Assembly (NCBI GenBank): GCA_020444765.1
Contig: JAGRHW010000008.1
Location: 1 to 24,175, forward strand
Origin: Gammaproteobacteria bacterium
GTDB lineage: Bacteria > Pseudomonadota > Gammaproteobacteria > Granulosicoccales > Granulosicoccaceae
Direction of reading: 5' to 3'
Length of the DNA: 24,175 nt
The notes beneath the pieces were generated by a model that did no database searches, had not been told where the DNA came from, and saw only the letters and a program-made list of their open reading frames with translations. The position numbers and the translations under genes were made by a program. Shown one piece after another: positions 1-9,073 of the stretch. Within the stretch, counting starts at the first letter, position 1, and the number at the start of each line of letters is the position of its first letter.

Positions 1-4
1 AGTG

Positions 5-955
5 TCAGGCTACCTTGGCTTTTTGTCCGTTTTCTGTTTTTTGCAAATACTTCCACATCATTGCAATCCCTTGAGGGAGTTCAATTTGGGGTTGCCAGCC
101 TGTGGTATTTTGAAATCGCTTGCTTGAAAGAACGATATGACGTACGTCAAAGCGTCGTTCCTCTAAACGGTTAATTTCGATTTCCTTTCCAGAGACCGCC
201 TTGATAATGTCTAGTGTGTCCTGTAAGGAATAACCTATCCCTGAGCTGATATTAAAAACTTCAGCGCCCATGGTATTCATTTCTACAGCCAAAGCTATGG
301 CCTTAGAGACATCATCAATATGAAGATAATCCCTGACCGTGCCGCCATCGCCGAATAAATTGATAGGTTTTCCTTTATGGGTATGTCGTAGAAAGCTCGC
401 GATTGCGCCAACCTTGCTTCCCAACAGTTGAAAATTGCCATAGGGGTTGGAGATTCGCAGGCTTATCGTGTCAAGGTTGTGTTTTTTACTGAAAATGTAG
501 AGATATTTTTCTACAGATAGCTTCGACACCCCATAGGCGCAAAGTGGGCTTGTGACATGAGATTCATCGATAATCTCTTCGGCGACGTTTCCGTATACGG
601 TGCCGCCACTTGACATAAATATCAGCCTGTTAACTCTGTGTTCGACGCAGGCTTCAGCAAGCTTGATGCTGGGCAGGATATTCTGCATTGCGTCAGCTTC
701 GATGTTCCGCATAGAACTTGCCGGACTTGTTGTCCAAGCAAAATGTAAGACTACGTCAATACCTTCCAAAGCATTGTTCAGGTATTGGGTGTCGGGCCAG
801 TCGAGAACCACCTGTTCGTAGTTTTGGATTAAGGGTAATGTGTTGAGCAACCTATCCCGGGTATCGGCAATCCTGACTTTATGCCCTGTTTCATATAATC
901 TTGAAATTGCAGAGAGGCCAACAAAGCCTGCTGCACCTATAGCAAGTACATTCAC
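5..955 (-). CDS. NAD-dependent sugar epimerase/dehydratase (extended SDR, GalE/WcaG type)
   Basis: A 316-residue cytosolic extended short-chain dehydrogenase/reductase that should act on a nucleotide-activated sugar. Seen: an N-terminal Rossmann glycine motif GxxGxxG (residues 7-13, starting right after MNVLAI), the serine of the active site in SSGGTVYG (115-122) and the catalytic YxxxK as YGVSK (141-145). The C-terminal half has the usual RDYLHIDDV-like segment and FNISSG that bind the sugar nucleotide in this family. Length is normal for GalE/WcaG-type enzymes. It is the last visible gene of a minus-strand capsule cluster, 21 bases after the sulfotransferase gene. Which sugar it acts on (4-epimerase, 4,6-dehydratase-like or reductase) cannot be read from the sequence, so no symbol is given. 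The family call is firm and the substrate is unknown. Confidence 0.9.
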   Translation of the reverse strand: MNVLAIGAAGFVGLSAISRLYETGHKVRIADTRDRLLNTLPLIQNYEQVVLDWPDTQYLNNALEGIDVVLHFAWTTSPASSMRNIEADAMQNILPSIKLAEACVEHRVNRLIFMSSGGTVYGNVAEEIIDESHVTSPLCAYGVSKLSVEKYLYIFSKKHNLDTISLRISNPYGNFQLLGSKVGAIASFLRHTHKGKPINLFGDGGTVRDYLHIDDVSKAIALAVEMNTMGAEVFNISSGIGYSLQDTLDIIKAVSGKEIEINRLEERRFDVRHIVLSSKRFQNTTGWQPQIELPQGIAMMWKYLQKTENGQKAKVA

Positions 956-976
956 GGTTTATCTCTCAAATACAAC

Positions 977-2611
977 TTAGGATGCCGCTTTGGCTAGGAG
1001 GTTTTCAAAGTTATAGGAGTATTCAAATTGTTCAAAGTCCTTTTCGTAGATTGATATCACTTTCTTGACTATAGCAGGTGTGTACAGGCTATCAAGCATG
1101 GAGGAGCTGTTTGTTTTGTTCTTGGCTTTAGGTAGGGTCAACTCTATGCCGGCATTGTCCTGAAAGCGCTGAGATACAAGGCTCAGGTCCTCGCTTAGGC
1201 GTTCAAATTTTCCTATAAAGTGATAGTTGATATGTTCGAAGAAAAGTTGACTGTACTGTGGCCGCCAGTGAGGATTCATATGGTATTCGGACTGAGAGGC
1301 GAGGACTTCGACAAACTCTTCGAACGAAACAAACTCGCTAAGATCTTCAATCTCTTTCGCCGAAACCCCCTTTATGATTGATAAAATCTGTCGCTTTGCA
1401 GGAAGGTTTCGGCTGATCTTTGACATATAACCGGAGGCAAGCCGGGTAAACGGATTGCGGACAAAGCAAAAACGATAATAGTCATCAGAAAAAAGTAGTT
1501 TATCCAGCTCTTCAGCTGAAAAGGTGTCGAGAGTCAGAAGAGGAGATGTGTCCCGTTTATGAGGGTTGACTATTGCAGGCACCTCCTCATGTCGACTTTG
1601 ATATTCGGCGATCTGCAACGACCGTTTAATTGAGGTGCAGGCAACCTTAGGAGTTTCGGTGTACAGATATCGCTGGTTCTCTGAAGCATGTGTTGAATAA
1701 ATAACCTGTTCGTGAGGCATATTCATTTCGAGTTGCTTAATGATTGCTGATGCTGCGCTATTTTCATCCCCTTCGAGGTTCGAACTAGAACGGATATCCA
1801 CGGCCGGGTTTGCATAGGGTTTTTCAAACCCGTGCTTGCCCATGTACTTGTCACAAATGGAAATAAAAGTGCTTCTTTGTTCTTCGGTCCAGTCATTCCA
1901 GCATTGCAGGCGGTCATCGAAGTGCCTCTTTATTTTTGAGACGCTGGACGTTTCGCTGAATGAAGAGTTGAACAGGTTTGTTTGTATAAAACTGGCTGGA
2001 CCATTGTGGGGTTCGATTTCGAGCTTGTCGAACACTTTGCAGTACACTATGTCGGGAGCAGAAACCAATTCGTGGTGTTTGATTACCGCACAGTTTGTCT
2101 TTTCGAGTAAGTAGTCGTTGGATTCGAAGCTGTTCGCCCATCGATGACACAACTGCTCAAAACTCAGGTCTGCAAAACCATGAAACTTGCTGGCGGAGTT
2201 AACCACCTCAACACCATTGCGCATTACGTAGATAATTTTAAATCCGGAATAGATTTCCTCATACTTTGAGTAAAGGGATTCCGGAAACGACAACTTAGCA
2301 ATCCAGTATCGCGCAGCAGCATCAACCTGCTCCACGGGGACACCGTTTGAAATGTGGAACATAAGGTTGTTGTAAAGCTTATTTACGACTTTTTTATCAA
2401 GCTTGTAGTTTTTTAAATGATAGTCCCGGTTTGGGCTGTGGTCTTCATATTCTTTCAGAAATTCTGTAAACCGGGCAATTAACGGTGCCTCGCCCAGAAT
2501 TTCCGGTTTGAACACGGCCGGATGATGAATCAGAGATTTCAATACAGCACTGGTACCGGATCGGCCAATGCCGGCCACGAAGATCGGAGTAAGAGTTCTT
2601 TGCGTTATCAT
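977..2611 (-). CDS. Two-domain PAPS-dependent sulfotransferase (tandem sulfotransferase fusion)
   Basis: A 544-residue protein carrying two complete sulfotransferase modules. The first has the 5'-phosphosulfate loop GIGRSGTS (14-21) and a 3'-phosphate motif RNGVEVVNS (131-139), like Sulfotransfer_3/GAG sulfotransferase domains. The second has TETPKVACTSIK (318-329), RNPFTRLASGYMSK (385-398) and HWRPQY (448-453), typical of the Sulfotransfer_2 group that includes chondroitin/HNK-1-type carbohydrate sulfotransferases. No signal peptide or membrane span is seen, so it probably acts in the cytosol using PAPS. Its place between glycosyltransferase and epimerase genes of a capsule locus suggests that the capsular glycan is sulfated, perhaps at two positions. 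The start ATG lies 21 bases after the upstream glycosyltransferase stop. The family call is firm; the acceptor is inferred from context. Confidence 0.88.
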   Translation of the reverse strand: MITQRTLTPIFVAGIGRSGTSAVLKSLIHHPAVFKPEILGEAPLIARFTEFLKEYEDHSPNRDYHLKNYKLDKKVVNKLYNNLMFHISNGVPVEQVDAAARYWIAKLSFPESLYSKYEEIYSGFKIIYVMRNGVEVVNSASKFHGFADLSFEQLCHRWANSFESNDYLLEKTNCAVIKHHELVSAPDIVYCKVFDKLEIEPHNGPASFIQTNLFNSSFSETSSVSKIKRHFDDRLQCWNDWTEEQRSTFISICDKYMGKHGFEKPYANPAVDIRSSSNLEGDENSAASAIIKQLEMNMPHEQVIYSTHASENQRYLYTETPKVACTSIKRSLQIAEYQSRHEEVPAIVNPHKRDTSPLLTLDTFSAEELDKLLFSDDYYRFCFVRNPFTRLASGYMSKISRNLPAKRQILSIIKGVSAKEIEDLSEFVSFEEFVEVLASQSEYHMNPHWRPQYSQLFFEHINYHFIGKFERLSEDLSLVSQRFQDNAGIELTLPKAKNKTNSSSMLDSLYTPAIVKKVISIYEKDFEQFEYSYNFENLLAKAAS

Positions 2612-2632
2612 TGTTTCTACCTTGATAAAATT

Positions 2633-4645
2633 TCAGTTTCTGACCTGAATTCGGGGTTCAATCGTTTCGGGTGGATGATCTGAGGTCGTCCCCGCTCCAA
2701 CTACTTTGGCAATAGTATCTTTAAACCCTTCCCACTGATGTTTGTCCTTGACGTACGTGACACCGCGGTGTGATTTTTGTCGGGCGATATCGTGTGAGCT
2801 GAAAATTCTACGCAGTGTCGTTTCGTAAGCTTGAACATCGTCGAATTTTTCCACGAGCCAGCCTGTTTCCTGACTGACGAGCTCCGGAATGCCTCCAACC
2901 TTGGGTGTGCAAATGGGTATGCCCAGTCGCATGAGGTTAATCAATATAGAGGGGATGCCGTCCCACTGTGATGTATATAGATAGGCGTCATATTCATGGA
3001 TACGAAGTTCTTCGTAGGAGTTGAAAGTACCCTTGTATTTAATGTTGGGGTGCTTGTTATTAACAATTTCACTACCCTCGGGTGCATTTCCTTCGGTTCC
3101 AAAAACCTCAAATACAACATCCGGCATTGCCCGGGCAATATTAATGAGGACATCAACCCGCTTTTGTCGTGCAAATCGCCCTGCCCAAAGAACTTTACGC
3201 TTTTTTGTTCCATCCAGTTTTCTTGTACGGTGTAGTGAGTGGGCAGGCTTAAGTTCCTTACTCGGAATATAAAGTGTCAGTAACTTGGATTGGTCAGACT
3301 CAGAAAAACCGTATAGGTCAATTACTTCATTAACGATTTTCCTGTTGTCGAATAAAACGCTCGTAAGATAACCTATACAGGATGGCAGGTAGGACGGAAT
3401 GTAGCCCACTCGTTTGTCAGTGTGGTCATGGTCGAAACAGAACAGATAGGCATACTGGTCCAGTGCACTTGATAGCTGTTTTCCAAATTTCCGATAGAGC
3501 TCCCATGTTACATGAGAGTTAACGTTAAATATTACCTCCGGATCGAGTTGCCCGACTATGTGGTATAAGGCGTCGACTTTGGTACTAATATCAGCTTCCG
3601 GACCGCAAATTTGGACAAGATCAAGAATTTTCGAGTTGTCTTCAAGCCAATCCGGTCGTTCGATTCTGCTTTGGTCAGTTACCGCCAGTATGACTTTTTC
3701 TTGACCATATTTTTCCTGTAAAGCCTTCAATACATAAGTTGAGACAAGGTCGGCGCCTCCCACACTAATAAAAGGGGTGCATACAATTGCCTTGATATCA
3801 TCTTGGAAGTGATTTCTCGCTATTGTTGGTGCAAACAAAGACCTTTTGAGAAATGGATATTTCACGATACGTGTCTGATCGCTGGCGATAGGTTTTAAAA
3901 GTGGCTCAAGTTCAATCAGGCTTTCAACTTCCGATACAAGTTCTTCCTGCAATTGTTCGAGGTTGTAGTTGCGTCCCTCTGTGTGACCATGTTTGACAAA
4001 ATGCGCTAACAACGCGTGTATGTTTGCCAGATCCGGGTTCGCCGCTACATAGGCCCCAGGCGAAAAGATCTCGGATGCGTCGTATTTTTTTTGTGGCTCT
4101 CTGTCTAAATAGATAAGAACAGGGATTGCCCTTTTCCCGACGTGATTCGAATACTGCTCTCGAAAGTAGCTGTTAGAGAACCAGAGACAAGGGTCATGAT
4201 CCAAATATATGCCGGTATCTATGTAGTGTTCAAATGCCTTTTCGATACTTAGTTCTCCAGGTAAATACTTGGATAAGTACCAGGGAGCATCGAATATATT
4301 TTCGAGCTGCTGAATAAAGCTCTCAAGCCGGGGGCAATAGCAAATGCTGTCGGCAGCAATATTTCCTTCTTCTTTCCGGGTTACACGTATTTCAATCGTG
4401 CTTTGGAGCCACTCCGGTAAATCGGAAACAGCAAACTCGAAAGCATGATTTGTTGATGCTTTTCCCTCTGGGAGAGAAAGGTCGATTGTCAGGTCTTCAA
4501 TATGCTGATTTTCTATATAAAGTTCGACAGTGATATCAGGTGCACTGGCGGAAAACTCTAGTTCTCCACAAAGCGTGGAACCCTTTACTTCAGTAATTTT
4601 GGCTAAAATTTTTGTTTTCTTATTCACAGCAATTCCATTATACAA
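2633..4645 (-). CDS. Large GT4-family glycosyltransferase with N-terminal accessory region
   Basis: A 670-residue protein. The C-terminal half is a GT-B glycosyltransferase of the GT4/Glycos_transf_1 type: glycine-rich loop SVGGADL (294-300), donor-domain strand WAGRFARQKR (487-496), FEVFG (512-516), and the nucleotide-sugar segment YTSQWDGIPSILIN (557-570) followed by RLGIP and GGIPELV. The first ~110 residues look like a beta-rich domain. Residues ~118-160 and ~194-227 hold two copies of an F-D/S-x2-x-Y-L/V...HY/HF...G motif (FDAPWYL and FSPGAYV; HYIDTG and HFVKHG), seen in other large polysaccharide glycosyltransferases. No membrane span is visible. It sits between a GT2 gene and the sulfotransferase gene, so it probably adds a sugar to the capsule repeat unit. 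Donor and linkage are unknown. Confidence 0.88.
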   Translation of the reverse strand: MYNGIAVNKKTKILAKITEVKGSTLCGELEFSASAPDITVELYIENQHIEDLTIDLSLPEGKASTNHAFEFAVSDLPEWLQSTIEIRVTRKEEGNIAADSICYCPRLESFIQQLENIFDAPWYLSKYLPGELSIEKAFEHYIDTGIYLDHDPCLWFSNSYFREQYSNHVGKRAIPVLIYLDREPQKKYDASEIFSPGAYVAANPDLANIHALLAHFVKHGHTEGRNYNLEQLQEELVSEVESLIELEPLLKPIASDQTRIVKYPFLKRSLFAPTIARNHFQDDIKAIVCTPFISVGGADLVSTYVLKALQEKYGQEKVILAVTDQSRIERPDWLEDNSKILDLVQICGPEADISTKVDALYHIVGQLDPEVIFNVNSHVTWELYRKFGKQLSSALDQYAYLFCFDHDHTDKRVGYIPSYLPSCIGYLTSVLFDNRKIVNEVIDLYGFSESDQSKLLTLYIPSKELKPAHSLHRTRKLDGTKKRKVLWAGRFARQKRVDVLINIARAMPDVVFEVFGTEGNAPEGSEIVNNKHPNIKYKGTFNSYEELRIHEYDAYLYTSQWDGIPSILINLMRLGIPICTPKVGGIPELVSQETGWLVEKFDDVQAYETTLRRIFSSHDIARQKSHRGVTYVKDKHQWEGFKDTIAKVVGAGTTSDHPPETIEPRIQVRN

Positions 4646-4667
4646 CTACGAGTGTACGGTAATATGA

Positions 4668-5387
4668 TCAGGCGGCTTTGGAGCGCCTGTACATAGGGTA
4701 AATGCGAGGTACCGTTGTTCTCATATTGGTTTTGTCAAGAAGGGAGAGGTCGGTCTTACCTCTTCTTATGGCATGCGCCGTACCCGGCACGGTTTTGTGG
4801 AGAATGCCGTTCTTCACTGTTTCTACGTTCCAGGTCCAGTCTTCATAACCAAAACCCTTCTCGATTTCGTTTTTCATGTATGGAAATTTTTTATAAGTCT
4901 CAACTTTGCCAAATGACAGGGCTGTCCAATAATTGGTGTAATAAAGAAAATCAGGCACAAACTGTCGGCTTTCCATATCTATATGTTCAAAGATGTATTG
5001 TGTTTGACCAAAATAAATACAGTATTGAGGATGACATACAATCTCCTCCTCTCGACCTTCACTGAGAAAAAAAGCATTGGTGATCCAGTTTTCACCCCAG
5101 AGATCATCCGCATCCAGGAAAGCGATATAGGATCCTTTGGCAACGTCTACAGCGTGGTTTCTTGACAGGGCTAGATCACCATAGTCGACTCTTTCAATTT
5201 TCCCCTTGCCTTGCAGTTCGCGAGACACGATCTCGCTTGTGGTTTCGTCACTTTTATCCAGAGTCACAATTATTTCAGTACTGATGCCATACTGCTTCGC
5301 ATAGTCAACGGATCTGAAAACTGATTTCAGTGTCGGGTAGATCAGGTGTAATTCTCGATGAGCAGTTACAACACAGCTAATATTCAT
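4668..5387 (-). CDS. GT2-family glycosyltransferase
   Basis: A 239-residue GT-A glycosyltransferase. It begins with the family's nucleotide-binding strand ISCVVTAHRE (3-12). The metal-binding DxD is LDADD (91-95), and the acceptor-side acidic motif is YEDWTW (181-186), equivalent to the ED residues that supply the catalytic base in inverting GT2 enzymes. There is no transmembrane segment, so it is probably peripheral at the inner membrane. It ends 22 bases before the large GT4 gene and starts about 50 bases after manC, consistent with one minus-strand operon. Donor and acceptor cannot be read from sequence. Confidence 0.87.
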   Translation of the reverse strand: MNISCVVTAHRELHLIYPTLKSVFRSVDYAKQYGISTEIIVTLDKSDETTSEIVSRELQGKGKIERVDYGDLALSRNHAVDVAKGSYIAFLDADDLWGENWITNAFFLSEGREEEIVCHPQYCIYFGQTQYIFEHIDMESRQFVPDFLYYTNYWTALSFGKVETYKKFPYMKNEIEKGFGYEDWTWNVETVKNGILHKTVPGTAHAIRRGKTDLSLLDKTNMRTTVPRIYPMYRRSKAA

Positions 5388-5437
5388 TGATTGATTCCGG
5401 TTAAAGATGTTTGTTCGTATTGTTTTTTTGCTATGTG

Positions 5438-6889
5438 TTATGCAGTTTTAGAAATAAGGGAAATTACACTGCTTTCACGGCCATAATTATCATCCAGCCG
5501 CACAATATCATCCTCACCCAGATAACTCCCCGACTGAACCTCTATAAGCTCAAGAGCTATTTTTCCGGGATTCGAGAGTCGATGAACCGCGCCTAAAGGG
5601 ATGTAGACCGATTCATTTTCCGCTACATTGAAAACGTCGTTATCACGGGTGACTTCCGCGATCCCGGATACGACTATCCAGTGTTCGGCGCGATGAAAGT
5701 GCTTTTGTAAAGAGAGGGTTTCACCCGGGTTGACGGTTATCCGTTTTACCTGGAATCTTTCGCCATTGTCGACAGAATCGTATTTTCCCCAGGGCCGGTA
5801 GGTTTCTCTGTGTGAGGTTGCCACATCACGTTCATCTTCCTTCAGGCGGTTGACCACATCCTTGACGTTCTGCGCCTGGTTTTTATGCGCGACGAGAATT
5901 GCGTCCGATGTTTCCACGATAACCAGATTATCCACGCCCAGCGTTGTGACCAGACGTTTCTCGCTATGTACAAGGCAATTTCGCGAGTTGACCATCAGTA
6001 CGTCGCCTGAGCTTGCATTACCATAGTTGTCGGTTTTCCTGACTTCTGACAGTGCTGACCAGGAGCCGATATCACTCCAGCCGGCATTCATCGGCACGAC
6101 GGCTACGTCGCCCGAGGTCTCCATGACGGCATAGTCGATAGAGTCATCGGGTGAGCCGGCAAAGGCCTCTTCATCCAGGCGGAAAAAATCCAGATCCTTG
6201 ACACCTTTTTCAACTGCCTGTTCGCAAGCGGTTTTTATATCAGGCTGGAATTTTTCAAGTTCTTCCAGGTAACGGTCCGCGCGGAACAGAAACATGCCGC
6301 TGTTCCAAAAGTAGTTACCGGCATTGAGGTATTCCACGGCTTTTTCGAGATCAGGCTTTTCGACGAACTTTTCGACCTGTCTTGCGCCATGGCTTTCAAT
6401 CTGGTCTCTGGCTTGTATATAGCCGTAACCCGTTTCAGGTTTGTCTGGCACGATACCAAAGGTGACGAGTTTGCCTTTTTCCGCCGCTTCGACAGCTTCG
6501 GAAACAGAGTCCGCGAATGCCTTGGTGTCATGAATCACATGGTCGGCGGGCAACACCAGCAACAGCGGAGCTTCGCCCTTGTTTTGTTGAATGGCTTCGA
6601 TCGCCGCGGCGGCTATGGCAGGTGCCGTGTTCCTTGAGACCGGCTCAAGCATGATGCTGCTGGCTTGCGTTTCGCATTGTGCAACCTGTTCAGCGACCAG
6701 GAAGCGGTACTCATTGTTGGTAATGACAAGCGGCTTCTGGCTGGTTACGGCCGCGGCGCGTTTCAAGGTGTCTTGAAAGAGCGATTGATTGCTCACGAGC
6801 GACAGGAATTGTTTTGGATAGCTTTTGCGCGAGAGAGGCCAAAGTCTGGTGCCGGAGCCGCCGCATAATACTACGGGAATAAGTTTCAT
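5438..6889 (-). CDS. manC: Mannose-1-phosphate guanylyltransferase / mannose-6-phosphate isomerase
   Basis: A bifunctional 483-residue enzyme that isomerises fructose-6-P/mannose-6-P and makes GDP-mannose from mannose-1-P and GTP. The pyrophosphorylase signature GGSGTRLWPLSRKSYPKQF is at residues 10-28, and FVEKP follows further on. The C-terminal type II cupin isomerase domain opens with YRPWGKYD and carries QKHFHRAEHW. The frame stays open upstream for 43 more codons, but the start at 6889 is chosen because MKLIPVVLCGGSGTR is the family N-terminus and an AGGCAGG stretch precedes it; 483 residues is the normal length. It provides GDP-mannose, or GDP-fucose/rhamnose precursors, for the capsule. 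It diverges from rfbA across about 215 bases that presumably hold both promoters; no clear consensus promoter was identified there. Confidence 0.95.
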   Translation of the reverse strand: MKLIPVVLCGGSGTRLWPLSRKSYPKQFLSLVSNQSLFQDTLKRAAAVTSQKPLVITNNEYRFLVAEQVAQCETQASSIMLEPVSRNTAPAIAAAAIEAIQQNKGEAPLLLVLPADHVIHDTKAFADSVSEAVEAAEKGKLVTFGIVPDKPETGYGYIQARDQIESHGARQVEKFVEKPDLEKAVEYLNAGNYFWNSGMFLFRADRYLEELEKFQPDIKTACEQAVEKGVKDLDFFRLDEEAFAGSPDDSIDYAVMETSGDVAVVPMNAGWSDIGSWSALSEVRKTDNYGNASSGDVLMVNSRNCLVHSEKRLVTTLGVDNLVIVETSDAILVAHKNQAQNVKDVVNRLKEDERDVATSHRETYRPWGKYDSVDNGERFQVKRITVNPGETLSLQKHFHRAEHWIVVSGIAEVTRDNDVFNVAENESVYIPLGAVHRLSNPGKIALELIEVQSGSYLGEDDIVRLDDNYGRESSVISLISKTA

Positions 6890-7104
6890 TGTTGCCTGCC
6901 TGTCGGGTATTTGATACGTGCATGACAGAAAAGCAACATTGAAGCCAAAATAGATGCTTTGCTGCGTTGAATTTGAAAGAGATTTTGTCTGTCTTATGAA
7001 TTGCCCGGACGGCTTCACATAAAGGGTATTGGTACAAATATCGCATCTGCAGGTTCGGACTGATCTTACTCAGGATTTATCTCTATTTTTTTGGCGGAAT
7101 TCCC

Positions 7105-8010
7105 ATGAAAGGCATTATTTTGGCGGGTGGATCCGGTACCCGTTTATATCCATTGACACATGTTGTATCCAAGCAATTACTGCCGGTTTTTGACAAGCCG
7201 ATGATCTATTACCCGTTGTGCACTTTGATGCTGGCGGGGATTCGCGAGATTCTGATTATATCCACACCGAGTGATTTGCCGAGATTTGAGGCGATGCTGG
7301 GCAGCGGTGAACAATGGGGGCTGTCGATCAGCTACAAGGTTCAGCCAAGCCCGGATGGCCTGGCGCAGGCGTTTGTGCTTGGCGAAGAGTTTATCGGTGA
7401 GGATGCCTGCGCGCTGGTTCTCGGTGACAATATTTTTTATGGCAGCAATATGAGCCATTTGCTGAAATCCGCGGCAAGCAACCAGCAGGGCGCCACTGTA
7501 TTCGCCTACCGGGTAGCCGACCCGGAGCGTTATGGCGTGGTTGATTTCGATGAGCAGGGCAAGGCCTTGTCGATTGAGGAAAAACCCGCCAAACCGCGTT
7601 CCCGTTATGCTGTTACAGGCTTGTATTTTTATGATAATTCGGTCGTGGAGAAGGCGAAGAACGTCAAGTTGTCGGCGCGTGGTGAATACGAGATCACCGA
7701 TATCAATAACGCCTATCTGCGTGAAGGCAAGTTGAATGTCCAGCTGATGGGGCGTGGTTATGCCTGGCTGGATACGGGAACGCATGATTCCCTGCTTGAG
7801 GCCTCCTTATATATCGAGACCATAGAGCGACGCCAGGGCCTGAAAGTGGCTTGTCCCGAAGAGGTGTCGTGGCGCAACGGCTGGATCAGCGATGCTGAAC
7901 TGCAGTCCTACGCTGATGCCTTGTCGAAAAACCAGTACGGCCAATATCTGCAATCCCTGCTGGATGAAGAAAGAAGCCGCCACGCGGTACGGCTGCGGGC
8001 CGTCGGTTAG
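7105..8010 (+). CDS. rfbA: Glucose-1-phosphate thymidylyltransferase
   Basis: A 301-residue enzyme that makes dTDP-glucose from glucose-1-P and dTTP, the first step of dTDP-rhamnose and related deoxysugar pathways. Seen: [11 protein letters not shown] (8-18), [17 protein letters not shown], the metal-binding [12 protein letters not shown] and [12 protein letters not shown], all diagnostic for RmlA/RfbA. Length is a few residues above the usual ~290. No rmlB, rmlC or rmlD is in the window, so they must be elsewhere or beyond the edge. It starts the plus-strand run leading to kpsC and kpsS. Its ribosome binding site is weak (GGCGGAA just before the ATG). Confidence 0.96.
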   Translation: MKGIILAGGSGTRLYPLTHVVSKQLLPVFDKPMIYYPLCTLMLAGIREILIISTPSDLPRFEAMLGSGEQWGLSISYKVQPSPDGLAQAFVLGEEFIGEDACALVLGDNIFYGSNMSHLLKSAASNQQGATVFAYRVADPERYGVVDFDEQGKALSIEEKPAKPRSRYAVTGLYFYDNSVVEKAKNVKLSARGEYEITDINNAYLREGKLNVQLMGRGYAWLDTGTHDSLLEASLYIETIERRQGLKVACPEEVSWRNGWISDAELQSYADALSKNQYGQYLQSLLDEERSRHAVRLRAVG

Positions 8011-8032
8011 AGGCAATGCGGCGCTCGATGTG

Positions 8033-9073
8033 GTGAAAATCCTTTTTATTACGTTCTCAAAGAAGGGTCCGTTGCATATGCATCTGGACCCTTCGGTCGT
8101 TTACCGGTGTTTCAATCCCGCTGCGGTATTGAGCAAACGTCAAAATGTGGTTGCGGTCATCCATAGCAGCGAAAGCCATCTGGCTGACATGCAGCCGGAT
8201 ATCGTGATTTGTCACAGACCGAGGGCCGGCAAGGAACTGGATACGGTTTTCCGGAAATTCCCTCAAGCTCGGATGGTTGCGGATTTTGACGATCTGTTGT
8301 TCTGCCGCGATACGCTCGATACACATCCGGCCAGTTTGAGTGGTCGAAGCAGTAACTCGGCCTTGTTGAAATCTGCGGGTGAGTACCGGCAAGCCGCGGG
8401 GAGATTCAACGAATTCACCGTTTCCACGCAGCCGCTGAAAGAGCATATCGAAAAACAATTTCCTCACTCGACCTGCCACATTGTGAATAACGGCTGGGGC
8501 GAGGACTGGCTGTCCATGGCCGGTTTGATTGAAGCCAGACAGAAACCGCGCAGCCGAAAGAAAATCTGCTATTTCGCAGGCACGGCCAACCATGATCAGG
8601 ACCTGTATCAGGTCAGTACTCAGTTGCGCGAATTCCTGCTGGAAAATCCCGCCATCGATTTGGAGATTTTCGGTTCGATCGATCTTGGTAAATTCAAGGC
8701 GGTTGAGTCGCAAGTGATAAAAGGCCGTTCGGTTCCGTTCTATCTGTTTCCGTCGATTATAAAGCAGGCCTGGGTGTCGATCGCGCCTTTGATCGATACG
8801 CCGTTCAATCAATGCAAGTCGGCGATCAAGTTTATCGAAGCGGGATTATTCGGCGTACCGCTGATCGCCACGCCAACAGACGATCTCAGGCGCATGCAAA
8901 ACGATGGACTGTTGTTTGCTAGTCAAGGTGATGACTGGTATTTGGCACTCAACCGCTTGCTCGACCCGGATACGCACCGGTCGTGCTCGCATGCCTCAAG
9001 CGAAGCTGCTTTACAGCAGTCCGCAGAATACGCAATGACACACGCGACGATTTCCGATGCCTGGGCTCTCTGA
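8033..9073 (+). CDS. Glycosyltransferase, GT4-like, capsule biosynthesis
   Basis: A 346-residue putative GT-B glycosyltransferase. With the GTG start at 8033 it opens with (M)KILFITFSKKGP, a typical first Rossmann strand. The frame is open further upstream, but that part lies inside rfbA and is not conserved-looking. DFDD lies at 84-87 and YFAGTANHDQD at 180-190. The nucleotide-sugar segment KSAIKFIEAGLFGVPLIATP (262-281) contains the family's E-x-G-x-P pattern. A neighbouring GTG at 8030 is equally possible. The nearest Shine-Dalgarno-like sequence (AGAGGC at 8009-8014) is rather far upstream. It follows rfbA by 22 bases and overlaps the next gene by 17 bases. Donor and acceptor are unknown; it may add dTDP-derived sugar, but that is only context. 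Confidence 0.75.
   Translation: MKILFITFSKKGPLHMHLDPSVVYRCFNPAAVLSKRQNVVAVIHSSESHLADMQPDIVICHRPRAGKELDTVFRKFPQARMVADFDDLLFCRDTLDTHPASLSGRSSNSALLKSAGEYRQAAGRFNEFTVSTQPLKEHIEKQFPHSTCHIVNNGWGEDWLSMAGLIEARQKPRSRKKICYFAGTANHDQDLYQVSTQLREFLLENPAIDLEIFGSIDLGKFKAVESQVIKGRSVPFYLFPSIIKQAWVSIAPLIDTPFNQCKSAIKFIEAGLFGVPLIATPTDDLRRMQNDGLLFASQGDDWYLALNRLLDPDTHRSCSHASSEAALQQSAEYAMTHATISDAWAL

Noticed and set aside
7177..7785. 202-codon minus-strand open frame opposite rfbA
   Set aside because: Shadow of a clear RmlA/RfbA gene.
8057..8812. 251-codon minus-strand open frame opposite the glycosyltransferase gene
   Set aside because: Arg/Gln-rich antisense translation with no recognisable domain; the plus-strand product has glycosyltransferase motifs.
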